DNA of 64,000 bases from Cohaesibacter haloalkalitolerans (GTDB lineage Bacteria > Pseudomonadota > Alphaproteobacteria > Rhizobiales > Cohaesibacteraceae). Under the pieces are notes generated by a model that worked only from the letters and a program-made list of their open reading frames with translations, was not told the DNA's origin and did no database searches. Where the stretch lies: NCBI RefSeq assembly GCF_003574655.1, contig NZ_QNUM01000008.1:1-64000 (forward strand), given 5' to 3'. How positions within the stretch are numbered: position 1 is the first letter of the stretch; each line of letters starts with the position of its first letter. Shown piece after piece: positions 8,914 to 19,300 of this stretch. The position numbers and the translations under genes were made by a program.

Positions 8914-9615
8914 ATGCCTAGAACAACAATTGATACAGTCCTGTCCCCACTCAACCGTCTGTCGGTCGCAGACTCGGTGTTCAACGAACTGCACAGGCAG
9001 ATCCTGACACTTGAGCTTGAACCTGGGGCCAAGGTTTCAGAAGCAGACGTAGCCAAGGCCCTCGGTGTCTCGCGACAGCCGGTTAGGGACGCCTTCTATC
9101 GTCTATCCAAGCTGGGTTTTCTGTCGATGCGCCCTCAGGTCGCCACGACGGTCTCGCTCATCTCGAAAAAATCCGTCGAGCAGGCGCGCTTCATACGCTG
9201 CGCTCTGGAGACCAAGACGGTGATCACCGCCTGCGAAAAGCTGCAGAACGAGGACCTTGAAGCCCTACGCGATCTCATTGAACAACAAAGGAAAACGGTC
9301 GTTGCACGGGATGCTGAACTGTTCCATGCGCTTGACGATCAGTTCCACAAGGAGATCTGCGATCGCTGTGGCGTCGATTTCGCCTGGCAGTTGATCAAGG
9401 ACAACAAGGCCCACATGGACCGGGTACGCTTCCTGTCCCTGACCTTTGCCATCGACACGGCCTTTGCCGCTCACAAGCGCATTCTGTCGGCGATTGAATC
9501 CAGGAACACCGCGCAGGCATCCGCCGAGATCAACAAGCATCTGGGCGAGATCCTGCTCATCATCCCGCGCATCCGCGAAGAGCATCCGGGTTATTTTGCC
9601 ACGGACGAGCAATAG
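8914..9615 (+). CDS. GntR-family (FCD) transcriptional regulator of the uronate genes
   Basis: 233 aa. Residues about 15-80 form the GntR winged helix (SVFNELHRQILTLELEPG, then the recognition region VAKALGVSRQPVRDAFYRLSKLGFL). The rest is an all-helical FCD ligand domain, with HALDDQFHKEI (Asp and His candidates for a metal site) and a C-terminal HKRILSAIESRN-type helix typical of the FadR subgroup. It is transcribed away from uxaC, with two operator-like repeats in the shared region, so the likely role is a uronate-responsive repressor like UxuR or ExuR, binding a uronate or KDG-type effector. The exact effector cannot be read from the sequence. Confidence 0.88.
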   Translation: MPRTTIDTVLSPLNRLSVADSVFNELHRQILTLELEPGAKVSEADVAKALGVSRQPVRDAFYRLSKLGFLSMRPQVATTVSLISKKSVEQARFIRCALETKTVITACEKLQNEDLEALRDLIEQQRKTVVARDAELFHALDDQFHKEICDRCGVDFAWQLIKDNKAHMDRVRFLSLTFAIDTAFAAHKRILSAIESRNTAQASAEINKHLGEILLIIPRIREEHPGYFATDEQ

Positions 9616-9617
9616 GA

Positions 9618-9667
9618 GCGATCCGCCAGCCAGCAGCATTCACTGGCATAACAGGCGGATCGCCCAT
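9618..9667. terminator. Convergent terminator hairpin between gntR and pxpC
   Basis: Perfect 10-bp arms GCGATCCGCC (9618-9627) and GGCGGATCGC (9654-9663), with an inner GCCAG...CTGGC stem in the loop. It starts 3 nt after the gntR stop. Pyrimidine-rich sequence follows, but there is no long T-run. Confidence 0.6.
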
Positions 9668-9677
9668 TTATTCCAAC

Positions 9678-9691
9678 ACTGGCATATCAGT
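9678..9691. promoter_or_regulatory. Third, inverted copy of the GntR-type half operator
   Basis: ACTGGCATATCAGT is the exact reverse complement of the core ACTGATATGCCAGT at 8876-8889. It lies past the end of gntR, in the convergent gap before pxpC, an odd place for a promoter operator. Confidence 0.45.
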
Positions 9692-9767
9692 TGCCGCGCC
9701 AAAGAGTCGCAGTCAAAGGAGGCAAGTTTTAGGATTTGCAACCACAGACTGCGACAATCAGTCATCC

Positions 9768-10796
9768 TTAATCAACAATTGGTCCACTGATCAGTGACTT
9801 GCTCATCAGCAAATGGTCTAACAATTCCTGCTCGTCAGACGGCATGACCAGCGTCTCGATCAGTGACCGCAGGTGAGTCTCCAGCGCAATCGCAGCGGTT
9901 TCCGCCTCCTCAACCGACACCATGCGGAACTGCAAGGGGGTTCCGGGCACCATGCGACCAAGTCGGGCAAGGTCGGCGCTGGCAACGGTTGCAATCTTCG
10001 GATAGCCGCCCGTTGTCTGATGATCCGCCAGAAGGATGATCGGCAAGCCGCTGCCGGGCACCTGAATGGACCCAGTCACAATGCCGTCGGAGTTAATATC
10101 CGCCCCTTTCGCATGGGCAATCGGCTCCCCGAGCAGACGCAACCCCATGCGGTTGGATTCGGCAGAGATGTGATAAACCTGCGACTGGAAAGCCCTGAGC
10201 GCCGCTTCATCAAAATAGTCATCCTGTGGCCCCGGAACGACCCGGATCGGACCGGATTGCTGGTAGAGAAGCGGCTCGGAGCAAAGCGCGACCGGCTTGT
10301 CGCTAGCCTCTTCCAGACACAGCGGCAGCAAGTCACCACGCTGCAGGGTGCGCCCTTCAAAGCCACCAAAGCGCCCCGACACATAGGTCGACTGGCTGCC
10401 GTAGATCATCGGCAGATCAAAGCCCCCTTCGACGGCCAGATAACAGACCGCACTATCGGACATGCGACCGATGCGAAAGCTTTGCCCCGCCTTGAGCACC
10501 ACCGACCGATAGGCCGGCACAAAGGCAACGGGGCCGCCGGAAATCTCGATCCCACCCTCTGTCCCCGTCAGGGCGATGCGCACCGTTCCGGCCGTCACCT
10601 TGAAGGTTGGCCCGAGGATGCGCATCTCAAGCGCCCCCAGCCCTTCGGCATTATGCACGAGCGCGTTGGCAAGACGCAGATTGCCCGCATCAAGCGCCCC
10701 GGAGGAGGGCACCCCCTGCGCCTGATGCCCAAAGCGTCCGAGGTCCTGAATGGTCGTCATCAGGCCCGGTTCAATCACTTCCAGTGCTGGCATCAT
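9768..10796 (-). CDS. pxpC: 5-oxoprolinase subunit C (biotin-dependent carboxyltransferase-like)
   Basis: 342 aa of the KipA/PxpC family (the carboxyltransferase C/D-like fold also found in urea amidolyase). PxpABC hydrolyses 5-oxoproline to glutamate with ATP. Family blocks are the N-terminal EVIEPGLMTTIQDLGRFGHQAQGVPSSGALD, the YLAVEGGFDLP strand, RVVPGPQDDYF, SNRMGLRLLG and LADHQTTGGYPKIATV. It follows pxpB with the stop and start codons overlapping by one base (TGATG), so the three genes are one translationally coupled operon. The C-terminal ~40 residues beyond the domain are not conserved in my memory of the family. Confidence 0.92.
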   Translation of the reverse strand: MMPALEVIEPGLMTTIQDLGRFGHQAQGVPSSGALDAGNLRLANALVHNAEGLGALEMRILGPTFKVTAGTVRIALTGTEGGIEISGGPVAFVPAYRSVVLKAGQSFRIGRMSDSAVCYLAVEGGFDLPMIYGSQSTYVSGRFGGFEGRTLQRGDLLPLCLEEASDKPVALCSEPLLYQQSGPIRVVPGPQDDYFDEAALRAFQSQVYHISAESNRMGLRLLGEPIAHAKGADINSDGIVTGSIQVPGSGLPIILLADHQTTGGYPKIATVASADLARLGRMVPGTPLQFRMVSVEEAETAAIALETHLRSLIETLVMPSDEQELLDHLLMSKSLISGPIVD

Positions 10797-11515
10797 CAGA
10801 TCGGCTCCCCTTCCACAACAGGATCACCCTGCTCGACCCGCTCGGCAATCGCTTCATAGTCCGCAAGAGAGACTTCCCGGAAGCAAACCCGATCTCCCGG
10901 CGACAGCAGCACCGGATCAGCCTTGCCAAGATCGAACAGCGGCACCGGGCAACGGCCGACAACATGCCAGCCGGACGGGTTGACCGCCGGATAGATGACG
11001 GTGAGGCCGGTGGCCACAAGCACGGATCCCTTCGGGATGCCCTGCACCGGAGAGCTGCGTCGCGGAATATTGAGCGCGGCGGGCAGATCACCCATATAGG
11101 GCATGCCGGGCGCGAAGCCGAGCATATAGACAAAATGCTCCGTCCCCGTCATCACGGTCTTGACCTCGTCTCGCGACAGAGAGGCGAAATCGGCAACGAA
11201 GTCGAGATCAGGGGAACAGTCGCCTTCGAAACAGATCGGCAGATGCCACCGTGTTGCGTGCCCCTTGTCGTCTCCGTCGAGATTGGCAAGCAGCGGCTTC
11301 AGCCGCTCGATGAGCGCTGCCTGACGGATCTCGACCGGATCATAATGCACCAGCAAAGACCTGTAGGTCGGCACCGTCTCGATGACACCGGCAATGGCGG
11401 CATCATCCACCGCCGCCCGGAGTGCCATGATCTGGCGACTGAGCCCACGGTCGATATCGAAGCCGAACTGGACCGTCAGGCCCCTGTCACCGCTCGGCAG
11501 AAACGAAACGGCCAT
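10796..11515 (-). CDS. pxpB: 5-oxoprolinase subunit B
   Basis: 239 aa of the KipI/PxpB family (allophanate hydrolase subunit 1-like), partner of PxpC. Recognisable blocks are FLPSGDRGLTVQFG at the start, SLLVHYDP, the PICFEGDCSPDLDFVA segment, FAPGMPYMGDLP and the RRSSPVQGIPKGSVLVA-plus-PSGWHVVGRCP region. It overlaps pxpA by one base (TAATG) upstream and pxpC by one base downstream. The ATG at 11515 is therefore firmly placed. In Bacillus the homologue KipI inhibits the sporulation kinase KinA; here the complete pxpABC set points to 5-oxoprolinase. Confidence 0.92.
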   Translation of the reverse strand: MAVSFLPSGDRGLTVQFGFDIDRGLSRQIMALRAAVDDAAIAGVIETVPTYRSLLVHYDPVEIRQAALIERLKPLLANLDGDDKGHATRWHLPICFEGDCSPDLDFVADFASLSRDEVKTVMTGTEHFVYMLGFAPGMPYMGDLPAALNIPRRSSPVQGIPKGSVLVATGLTVIYPAVNPSGWHVVGRCPVPLFDLGKADPVLLSPGDRVCFREVSLADYEAIAERVEQGDPVVEGEPI

Positions 11516-12291
11516 TATTTGGCTCCCATGGTCTGCGCCATCGGCTTGATGGCAACACCGGCCTCTTCGAGAGCCTTCTTCACCTTGCTCGCGGTGGAAA
11601 CCGCCTTGGGGCTGTCGCCATGCACGCAGATGGTATCGATGGCAACAGGAATCCGCTTGCCATTAATGCTCTCGATTTCGCCCGATGTGACAAAATCCAC
11701 CATGCGGCGGGCAGCCTCATCCGCATCCTCGATCATGGCGCCCGGCTTCTTGCGGGAAACCAGCATGCCATCATCTTCATACGCCCGGTCGGCAAAAATC
11801 TCGCGCGCGACGCGCAGGCCGAGCTTTTCGGCAGCCTTTTCCATCTCGCTGCCCGGCAGAGCAACATAGATCATCTCGGGATCAACGGCCTTGACCGCCC
11901 GCACCGTGGCCATCGCCAGATCGAAATCCACCGCAGCCATGTTGTTCAGTGCGCCATGCGCCTTGAAATGACCAACGCGCATGCCGAGCGCGGTTGCCAT
12001 GCCTTGGATCGCACCGATCTGATAGATCATCTGCTTTTCGATATCCGCCGGTCGGTCGCCAAGGATCGGGCGGCGACCGAAACCCCACAAATCATTGAAA
12101 CCCGGATGCGCACCAATACCAACGCCATTTTCCTTGGCCAACCGCAGGGTTTCATGCATCACCAGCGCATCGCCGCCGTGGAACCCGCAAGCCACATTGG
12201 CCGAGCTGACGATGGACAGCATCGACGCATCATCGCCAATTTCATAAGCCCCAAAGCTTTCACCCATGTCGGAATTCAGATCGACTACAGC
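11515..12291 (-). CDS. pxpA: 5-oxoprolinase subunit A (LamB/YcsF family)
   Basis: 258 aa from MAVVDLNSDMGES; an upstream ATG at 12339 would add 16 residues (MVYKDGKPINARCYG) that do not belong to the family, so I prefer 12291. The protein is the LamB/YcsF metal-dependent TIM-barrel-like subunit of the ATP-dependent 5-oxoprolinase complex. Diagnostic blocks are DLNSDMGESFG, SANVACGFHGGD, GIGAHPGFNDLWGFGRR, the HFKAHGALNN segment, REIFADRAYEDDGMLVSR and CVHGDSP. First gene of pxpABC. No dedicated transporter is next to it, which fits a scavenging role for internally formed 5-oxoproline. Confidence 0.93.
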   Translation of the reverse strand, partial: AVVDLNSDMGESFGAYEIGDDASMLSIVSSANVACGFHGGDALVMHETLRLAKENGVGIGAHPGFNDLWGFGRRPILGDRPADIEKQMIYQIGAIQGMATALGMRVGHFKAHGALNNMAAVDFDLAMATVRAVKAVDPEMIYVALPGSEMEKAAEKLGLRVAREIFADRAYEDDGMLVSRKKPGAMIEDADEAARRMVDFVTSGEIESINGKRIPVAIDTICVHGDSPKAVSTASKVKKALEEAGVAIKPMAQTMGAK

Positions 12292-12939
12292 CATACCGTA
12301 ACACCTCGCGTTGATTGGTTTTCCATCCTTATAGACCAAAGTCGCTTCGGAGCCAGTCCCCCCGCATCTGAATATGCCGGAATAGTGAGGGATATGCCCT
12401 GCATCGAGCGCGCCTCCCCCACCGGACCGCAGCGCGTTGCCCCTTCGCCCGCCAGTTTACTCCCATCAACAGGAAGTCCACCGCATGCCCTGCGGCCTAA
12501 TATCCACCCAAAGAAGTAAAACATCACCAAAGCAACCCTGAAGAGGTAACACAGCAAAATGGGTCAGATGAAAATGAATTTGAAATGAATCAAATCCCCT
12601 CAATGGAGTGCGGAAATTTTACGCATTCAAAACTGCGAATTTGGACTGTTTTTGCCGCAATCCGCCTCAAGAAGAAAATTCTATCCACGTTGCAAGATAG
12701 TGAGATTTTATTGGACAACCAACTACAATTTGGCACCAAAAGCACAACGCCGATAGAAACGACTTTAGTATAATAAATACTATTCACTCATCTCCATAAC
12801 ATCTTCACCGGAAAATATAGAATTAATCCAAAATTAGATATTGAATATTTAAATTGAACACCAATCAAAAGATGGCCAGAGCGCCAATACGCCAGAGTGA
12901 CAATGAACAACAAAGAAGACCAATCTGGAGACAAGTTGA
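12292..12939. other. Long AT-rich intergenic region before the chemoreceptor gene
   Basis: About 650 nt with no gene I can support. From roughly 12540 to 12930 the base composition is clearly more AT-rich than the flanks. Short frames on both strands (60-115 codons) show no family likeness. It should contain the divergent promoters of pxpABC (minus) and the chemoreceptor (plus); AT-rich hexamers near 12836-12856 (TAGATATTGAATATTTAAAT) are the best promoter candidates. Confidence 0.4.
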
Positions 12940-15000
12940 ATGTTTAACCACCTGAAATCCTTGAGCGCGAAAATTGTAGCGGCAGTTTTTGCGCTGGTTG
13001 CATTGGCTTTTGTCGCAGATACGATTCTGACCCAGTCGATCAGCAGTCGCATGTATGACCGGACGGAAGCCCTGACCGATCAGATGCACGCCGTCGTGGA
13101 GCAGAAAGATGCCCAAATCGAGCATCTGCTCAGTGGTCTTCTTGATTCCAGAGAAAAGACCCAGACGCTCGGCCACACGCAGGCCAAGAGCGAACTGGCA
13201 GCAGCCAGCCAACAGAAGCAGGCCTATCTTGAAGGCACACGACAGGGCATCTCGCTTTCGGTCGCTTCCCTCGTCAGCAATGCAATGATGGCCGGTGAGG
13301 CTTCCAGCGCTCAGGACCAGATCGAATCCCTGCTGGCGGACAAGCAGATTGCCGCCATCAATCTCTGGCGTACCGATGGCAATCTTGCCTTCAGGGACAA
13401 TGTGACCATCGAGGCAGTCAACAGCTTCGTTGATGCCGAGGTCTTTGCCTCCAGAAATCTCGAGCCACCGGTCGCATTGCCTCAGGAACGCCGGGCAACC
13501 TTCGAGAAGGCGCTTTCCACCGCGTCAAACAAGGAAAGCTTTGATTCCAGACTGACGAATGAAGACGGCAAGGAGATCCCGGTCACCTACTCCTATTTCA
13601 TCTTGAAGAATAGCGAGGACTGCCAAAGCTGCCATGATGCCAGCGAGCCGATCCGTGGCGTGCTGGAGGTGGCCGTCGACAGCAGCGAGCTGATCGCCCT
13701 TCTGCAAAAGTCCGATGCGCTCATCAAGGAGATGGACAAGCAGACCGAAAAGGAACACGCAGAGCTCATACAGGCGAGCCAGAGCGAAAAGGACAAGGTG
13801 GCCGCAGAAACCGTCCGCTACACCGCCGAGCTCAATGCCTCAAAACAGGCTATTGCCGAAACACGGCAGGAAGCTTCGCTGATGAGCATGGGATCAAAGA
13901 TTGTCTTCTTTCTTCTGACGATCCTGCTGTTGGTGATCGCTCTGAGAAAGCTTCTGACCACGCCGCTGCAGCGCCTGGCATCGGCAATGCATCGCCTCGC
14001 CCAGAACGATCTCAGCGTCGAGGCCACCGACGCACATCGCTCCGACGAAATTGGCGCCATGAGCAAGGCGATCGGTACTTTCAAGGAAAATGCCATCGAA
14101 CGGCACAAGCTGGAGAAGGAAGCACAGCGGCACTTGGCCGAGCAACGGAACCGCCAGCAAGCCATCGACACCCTGCTGCATGACTTCCGCACCCGCATTC
14201 AGGAGTCGCTGCACACGGTCTCCAACAGCGCAGAACGCATGCAACAGTCTGCCGCCTCGCTTAATCATATCTCTGCGGCCACCTCCGATCGCGCCCATTC
14301 CGTCAATCAGGCCTCCAGCCACTCAGCCGAGAATGTCCAGATGATGGCCGCAGCCAGCACCGAGATGACGTCGTCGATTGCCGAAATCGGCCAGCAGGTC
14401 ACCCGGACCAACGATCTGGTGGTCACCGCCTCCGATGAGGCAAGGGAAACCGATCGCAAGGTGGCTGGGCTCGCCTCAGCCGCAGAGAAGATCGGCGAGG
14501 TCGTATCCCTCATCAAGGACATTTCAGAACAGACCAACCTGTTGGCGCTCAATGCCACCATTGAGGCCGCGCGCGCTGGCGAGGCTGGCAGGGGCTTTGC
14601 GGTTGTTGCCGCCGAGGTCAAGGAACTGGCCGCCCAGACCGGCAAGGCCACCGAAGACATCGCCGCCCGCGTCCAGACCATTCAGGCCTCCACCGGCGAT
14701 TCCGTGGCAGCCATCCGCTCCATCGCTGCCAAGATGAACGAAATCAGCGAATACACCACGGCGATCAGCGCTGCCGTGCACCAGCAGAATGCCTCGACCA
14801 ACGAGATCTCGGTCAACATCCAGCAGGCTGCGGAAGGCACGCGAGAAATCGTGCAGAATATCTCCGAAGTCGCCTCCTCGACCGAAGAGACAAGAAGCTC
14901 CGCCGACGCGGTTCAAGCCGCGTCCGCCACCGTGGCAACCGTGGCAAGCGACATGCGCGACATCATCGACGACTTCCTCGAAAAGGTCGCAGCCGCCTGA
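12940..15000 (+). CDS. Methyl-accepting chemotaxis protein with a periplasmic CXXCH haem-binding motif
   Basis: 686 aa. Transmembrane helix 1 spans about residues 8-30 and helix 2 about 318-338, enclosing a ~285-residue periplasmic region. This region contains Cys-Gln-Ser-Cys-His at residues 228-232, a c-type haem attachment motif, set in a segment that resembles haem-carrying PAS-like sensor domains; the flanks are predicted long helices rich in Gln, Glu and Lys. A HAMP domain follows ([25 protein letters not shown]), then the MCP signalling domain with the hairpin tip [28 protein letters not shown] at about 530-557. There is no C-terminal CheR/CheB pentapeptide. The protein probably senses redox state or a gas or ligand through haem. 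No chemotaxis gene is adjacent. Confidence 0.93.
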   Translation: MFNHLKSLSAKIVAAVFALVALAFVADTILTQSISSRMYDRTEALTDQMHAVVEQKDAQIEHLLSGLLDSREKTQTLGHTQAKSELAAASQQKQAYLEGTRQGISLSVASLVSNAMMAGEASSAQDQIESLLADKQIAAINLWRTDGNLAFRDNVTIEAVNSFVDAEVFASRNLEPPVALPQERRATFEKALSTASNKESFDSRLTNEDGKEIPVTYSYFILKNSEDCQSCHDASEPIRGVLEVAVDSSELIALLQKSDALIKEMDKQTEKEHAELIQASQSEKDKVAAETVRYTAELNASKQAIAETRQEASLMSMGSKIVFFLLTILLLVIALRKLLTTPLQRLASAMHRLAQNDLSVEATDAHRSDEIGAMSKAIGTFKENAIERHKLEKEAQRHLAEQRNRQQAIDTLLHDFRTRIQESLHTVSNSAERMQQSAASLNHISAATSDRAHSVNQASSHSAENVQMMAAASTEMTSSIAEIGQQVTRTNDLVVTASDEARETDRKVAGLASAAEKIGEVVSLIKDISEQTNLLALNATIEAARAGEAGRGFAVVAAEVKELAAQTGKATEDIAARVQTIQASTGDSVAAIRSIAAKMNEISEYTTAISAAVHQQNASTNEISVNIQQAAEGTREIVQNISEVASSTEETRSSADAVQAASATVATVASDMRDIIDDFLEKVAAA

Positions 15001-15030
15001 TCTCACCTCCCATCAGGCAGCCAAAAGAAA

Positions 15031-15068
15031 AACCGTGCAAGAGCCTCCTCTCGCACGGTTCTTTATTA
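15031..15068. terminator. Bidirectional intrinsic terminator
   Basis: Arms AACCGTGC (15031-15038) and GCACGGTT (15053-15060), followed by CTTTATT on the plus strand; on the minus strand the stem is followed by TTTCTTTT. It is placed between the convergent chemoreceptor and galM genes and can serve both. Confidence 0.85.
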
Positions 15069-15114
15069 TCGTCTTAACTGCTCCTCATGGCCCATGAGGA
15101 AACAGGGCCCGGCC

Positions 15115-16119
15115 TCAGCCCTTTTTGAAAATATACTGGGTGTGCTGGGAGTAGGTTTCGCCCGGCCGCAGGATGGCAGACGGGAAATTAGGATGGTGAA
15201 TGGCATCCGGCCAGATCTGCGGTTCAAGGCAGAAGCCGCCGAACTGCCCCTTGATGACCCCATCAAGGTTCGGCGTGTTCGGTTTCATGTTGACCCCGTC
15301 ATACCCCTGAACGCCCGGCTCGGTCGTGGCGACATCCATGCTGATGCCCGATTTCGGACTGGAAAGGGTTGCCACGCGGCGCAGCGCACCACCGGAATCC
15401 TTGAGACAGAAATTGTTGTCCACGGCCTTGACGCTGGTGGCGTCGCCAACGCGCTTGGTGGTGCGGAAATCAAGGCTTGTACCTTCCACTGGCAAAAGCT
15501 TGCCGGTCGGGATGAGTTCGTCAGTGATTTCCAGATAGTGATCGGCATCCACCTGCAGCATATGGTCCAGAATGGTCGGATCGCCATCAAGGTTGAAATA
15601 GCTGTGGTGGGCAAGGTTGCACAGGGTGGTGGCGTCGGTTTCGGCGGTCATCATCATGTCCAGCACACCGCCTTCGAGCAGCGAATAGACAATCTTGATG
15701 GTTAGATTGCCCGGAAAGCCCATTTCGCCATCCGGCAACGTGATGGACATGTGCACGGCGTTGTCTTCCACCCTGTCGAAGGCCCAGTTCTGAACGCCCA
15801 TGCCCTTCTTGCCACCATGCAGGGTGTGCTTGCCAAGGAAGTTGGTGTCCAGCTGATAGGTCTTGCCGTCCAGTTCCAGATGGCCATCGCGGATGCGGTT
15901 GCCCACGCGCCCTGCCGTTGCCCCGAAATGGGAGCCATAGGTCAGATAGTCCTCGAACTTGTCGAAGCCCAGCACCAACGCCTTGTCATGGCCTTCAAGT
16001 CGCAGGTCCTGAAGGACCGTGCCATAGGAAAGAACCTTCGCAGTCAGACCGCCCCCCGAAATGGTCGCACGCTGGACCGGGGTGCCATCAGGCATTACAC
16101 CAAATTGCTCAACAGACAT
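15115..16119 (-). CDS. galM: Aldose 1-epimerase (mutarotase)
   Basis: 334 aa, the typical GalM size. It equilibrates alpha and beta anomers of aldoses. Family blocks: ISYGTVLQDLR-like (seen as LSYGTVLQDLRLEG), FGATAGRVGNRI (the GRxxNRI signature), NFLGKHTLHGGKKGM with the catalytic His, LAHHSYFNLDG with the second catalytic His, and the Glu base in FCLEPQIWPDAIHH. The single copy is on its own between convergent and divergent neighbours, so its sugar specificity is not fixed by an operon; a role alongside the xylose genes 5 kb away is possible but only an inference. Confidence 0.93.
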   Translation of the reverse strand: MSVEQFGVMPDGTPVQRATISGGGLTAKVLSYGTVLQDLRLEGHDKALVLGFDKFEDYLTYGSHFGATAGRVGNRIRDGHLELDGKTYQLDTNFLGKHTLHGGKKGMGVQNWAFDRVEDNAVHMSITLPDGEMGFPGNLTIKIVYSLLEGGVLDMMMTAETDATTLCNLAHHSYFNLDGDPTILDHMLQVDADHYLEITDELIPTGKLLPVEGTSLDFRTTKRVGDATSVKAVDNNFCLKDSGGALRRVATLSSPKSGISMDVATTEPGVQGYDGVNMKPNTPNLDGVIKGQFGGFCLEPQIWPDAIHHPNFPSAILRPGETYSQHTQYIFKKG

Positions 16120-16324
16120 AAGTGAGTTCCTTTAACAGAAGCAGACGCTGGAAAGTCCTGAAACGCTTCAGGCAACGCGCCATGGATAAATCGCCGGAAG
16201 CTTATCAGAGTTCACCACAGGGATATTGCGCCAGAACAAAATGAACCGGAATTGCATTCTCTTTTCCCACCGCTTTGAAGCGAGACAGCGAGGCTCCAGC
16301 CCCGAGCCCGTGATTGCAGCAAGC

Positions 16325-19300
16325 TCAGTGGCACTTTTCGCCCTTGATCTCCTCGACCCATTTCTGCACCGAGGCCAGATCGACCTTGCCGGTGGCCAGC
16401 ACCGGCACCTCGCCGATGATCAGCTCGGCGGGAACCAGAATGTCGGCCTCCCCCCGCCCCTTGGCAAAGCGGGCAAATGTCGACAGGTCGGCATCCGGAT
16501 TGTTGGTGACCAGAACGATCCGCTCGCCCTTTTTCGCATCAGGCAGCCGCGCCGCAGCCGACAGGAAGTCCGGCCACAGATCGAACGCCACCACCTCGAC
16601 AGCAGCAAGTGAGACCTTCTCGCCAGCGATATCGGCAAAGCGCTTTGCCCGTCCGATGATCTTGATGAAGCCCTCTTCGTCGATCGTGACAATGTCGCCC
16701 GTGTCGTGCCAGCCGTCCGGCGGCGGAATGAGTTCACCGGGATTGTCCGCGCTCAGATACCCGGACATGACATTGTCGCCCTTGATCAGCAGGCGCCCGC
16801 CTTCCTTGAGCCCCGGCACCGGACCGAGCTTGGTCTTCACTCCGGGCAGGGCCTTGCCGACGGTGCCCACCTTGTTGAAGATGGGCGTGTTGACGGCAAT
16901 CACCGGCGCGGTTTCTGTCACGCCATAACCTTCGAGCAGCCGTACCCCGAAGCGCTGCATGAACAGCTCCCGGGTCGGAGCCTTGACAGCCTCGGCTCCG
17001 GAAATGCAATAGCGCACGCTGCGGAAATCGAACGGATGGGCCGTCCGGGCATAGCCGTTGAGGAAGGTATCTGTGCCGAAGAACAGCGTCGCGTTGGTGC
17101 CATAGACCAGCTCGGGAATAACCCGGTAATGCAGCGGCGAGGGATAGAGATAAACCGGGATCGCGTGGATCAGCGGCAGGATCGTGCCGACCGTCAAGCC
17201 GAAGCAATGGAACATCGGCAGCACATTGAAGGCCACGTCCCCCATGTTGAAGTCGATCGCGGCGGCGGCCTGCGCAATATTGGCCAAGAGGTTCCGATGC
17301 GTCAGCACCACGCCCTTGGGCAACCCCTCCGATCCGGATGTAAAGAGAATGAAGGCGGGGTCGTCGGCCCGACGGCTGACCAGCGGACGCGACCGGTTGA
17401 CCAGCCCCGACAGCTTCTCCCGCCATCCCGTCTTTTCCTTGAGATCATCAACCCAGACGATCTCCACATGCTCTGAGAGCTTCTCGACCATCTCTTCGAG
17501 CTTACCCTGCTCGATGAAGGACCGCGAGGTCAGCACCTTCTTGAGCTGTGCCGTGCGGCAGGACGAGATCATGTTGGCCACGCCCGTCGAGAAATTGAGC
17601 ATCGCCGGCACCTTGCCGGCAGACATCAGACCAAGGATCACCGCAGCCGTGCCGTTGGCGTTGGGCAGCAGCACGCCGATCCTTTCCTCATCGGCAAAAT
17701 CGCGAGCAAAATGCGCCCCGAGCACGCGGGCGGCCGTCAGCAGGCGACCGTAAGTCATCTTGCCAGCAAACGGATCCTCAAGGGTCACGCGCCGCATCCC
17801 CACGCCATGGGCCACCTTGATGACATTCTCCAGCACCGTCATGTCCACATTGGTGGTACGCAGAACCAGCTCAGACATGACCCGCTGCAAGGATGCACCA
17901 GCCGCCATGCGGCGCTTGCGCCCCTTGAAACTCGGCGGCACATCAAGCTCCACCGGCTCAAGAATTGTCACCTTCACCTTGGGAAAGAACTGGCGGCGAA
18001 CATTGCCCGGCTCAATGGCTGTCGAATAGCTGCGTTCCAGCCCCTCGATACGAATGGGCACCACCTTGGAGCCGGTCATCTCGGCCGCCATGGCAGCCAC
18101 GTCATAGACCTTCATCAACCCGCCGGTCGCCGAAACGCGCCCCTCGGGAAAGATCACAAGGGAGTTGCCACTTTGCAGGGCATCAACCACAGCTTCGGTC
18201 GCAATTGGCTGGGATGGCTCCAGCACCAGATACTTGAAGAAACGCATGAAGGGATGCATCCACCAGGATTCTGCCGTCTTCGCATCAATGGCAAAAATCG
18301 GCTCCTCCTCGGTGATGGCCATTGCCAATGGCCCGTCCAGAAAACTCACGTGGTTGAAGGCCAGAATCGGCGACTTGCCCGCCTTGTCGAGATTCTCCCG
18401 CCCTTCGACCTCCAGCCGCGAGAAGGTGCGAAACAGGATGTTGACCAGATCCCAGAGCGGGTTGGTCGGCATGTAACGGACCATCAGCCAGGCGACGACA
18501 ATGTTGGCCACAGCAAGGGTCGTCAGCACATGCGACGCACTGAGCCCGGTCGCCTGAAAGGCGGCGATGGCGACACCCGAGGCAAAGATGAACCCGGCAT
18601 TGATAATATTAGTTGCCGCAACGACACGGGCCCGGTGATCGCGCCGCGCCCAGCTCTGCAGCGCCGTAAAGCTCGGCACCACCAACAGCGCCCCCGAGAT
18701 AGCCAGCCCGCCCAAATCAATGGCCACCCGGATGGCCGCAGTGTGGGTGAAGAAGTCAAACACATTATCTGCAACAATGGGCGTCTCGATCTGGGTCAGC
18801 ACCCAGGAGAGCTGCATGCAGAAAAAGGCCATCAGCGCCGCACCGAAAGGCGCAGGCAGCAGCACGACACGGCCGGAACAGAGCCAGGCGGCAACTGCCG
18901 AACCGATGGCAACGCAGACCGCAAAATCGACCATGTAGATCGTCACGACGAGCGGGCTGCCGCCCATGATCTGGTCAACAAAGCTAGGAACAAGCGCCGT
19001 CAGCACCGCCCCCATCAGCCAGAACCACGAAATGAACATCGCCGAACGCCACAGGCGCTTGTCAGCATGCAGATCCTTCACTTGCCGCACCGTGGAGGCA
19101 AAGATATTGGCGGACACCCGCAGATCGGCATTGCGGAAACCGGTGCGCGGAATCTGGCGGCTGACCAGCCAGCAGCCGATCGACAACACCAGCATCACCG
19201 GTGCAAACACCCGCGCATCAATCCCGTCTTCGGCAACAAACCCGGCGGCAATCGTGCCGCCGAGAATGGCGATGAAGGTCGCTCCCTCAACCCAGGCGTT

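Noticed and set aside
12585-12787. Two small frames, one on each strand, in the AT-rich gap
   Set aside because: Short, without family likeness or ribosome-binding sites; such frames are expected by chance in AT-rich DNA.
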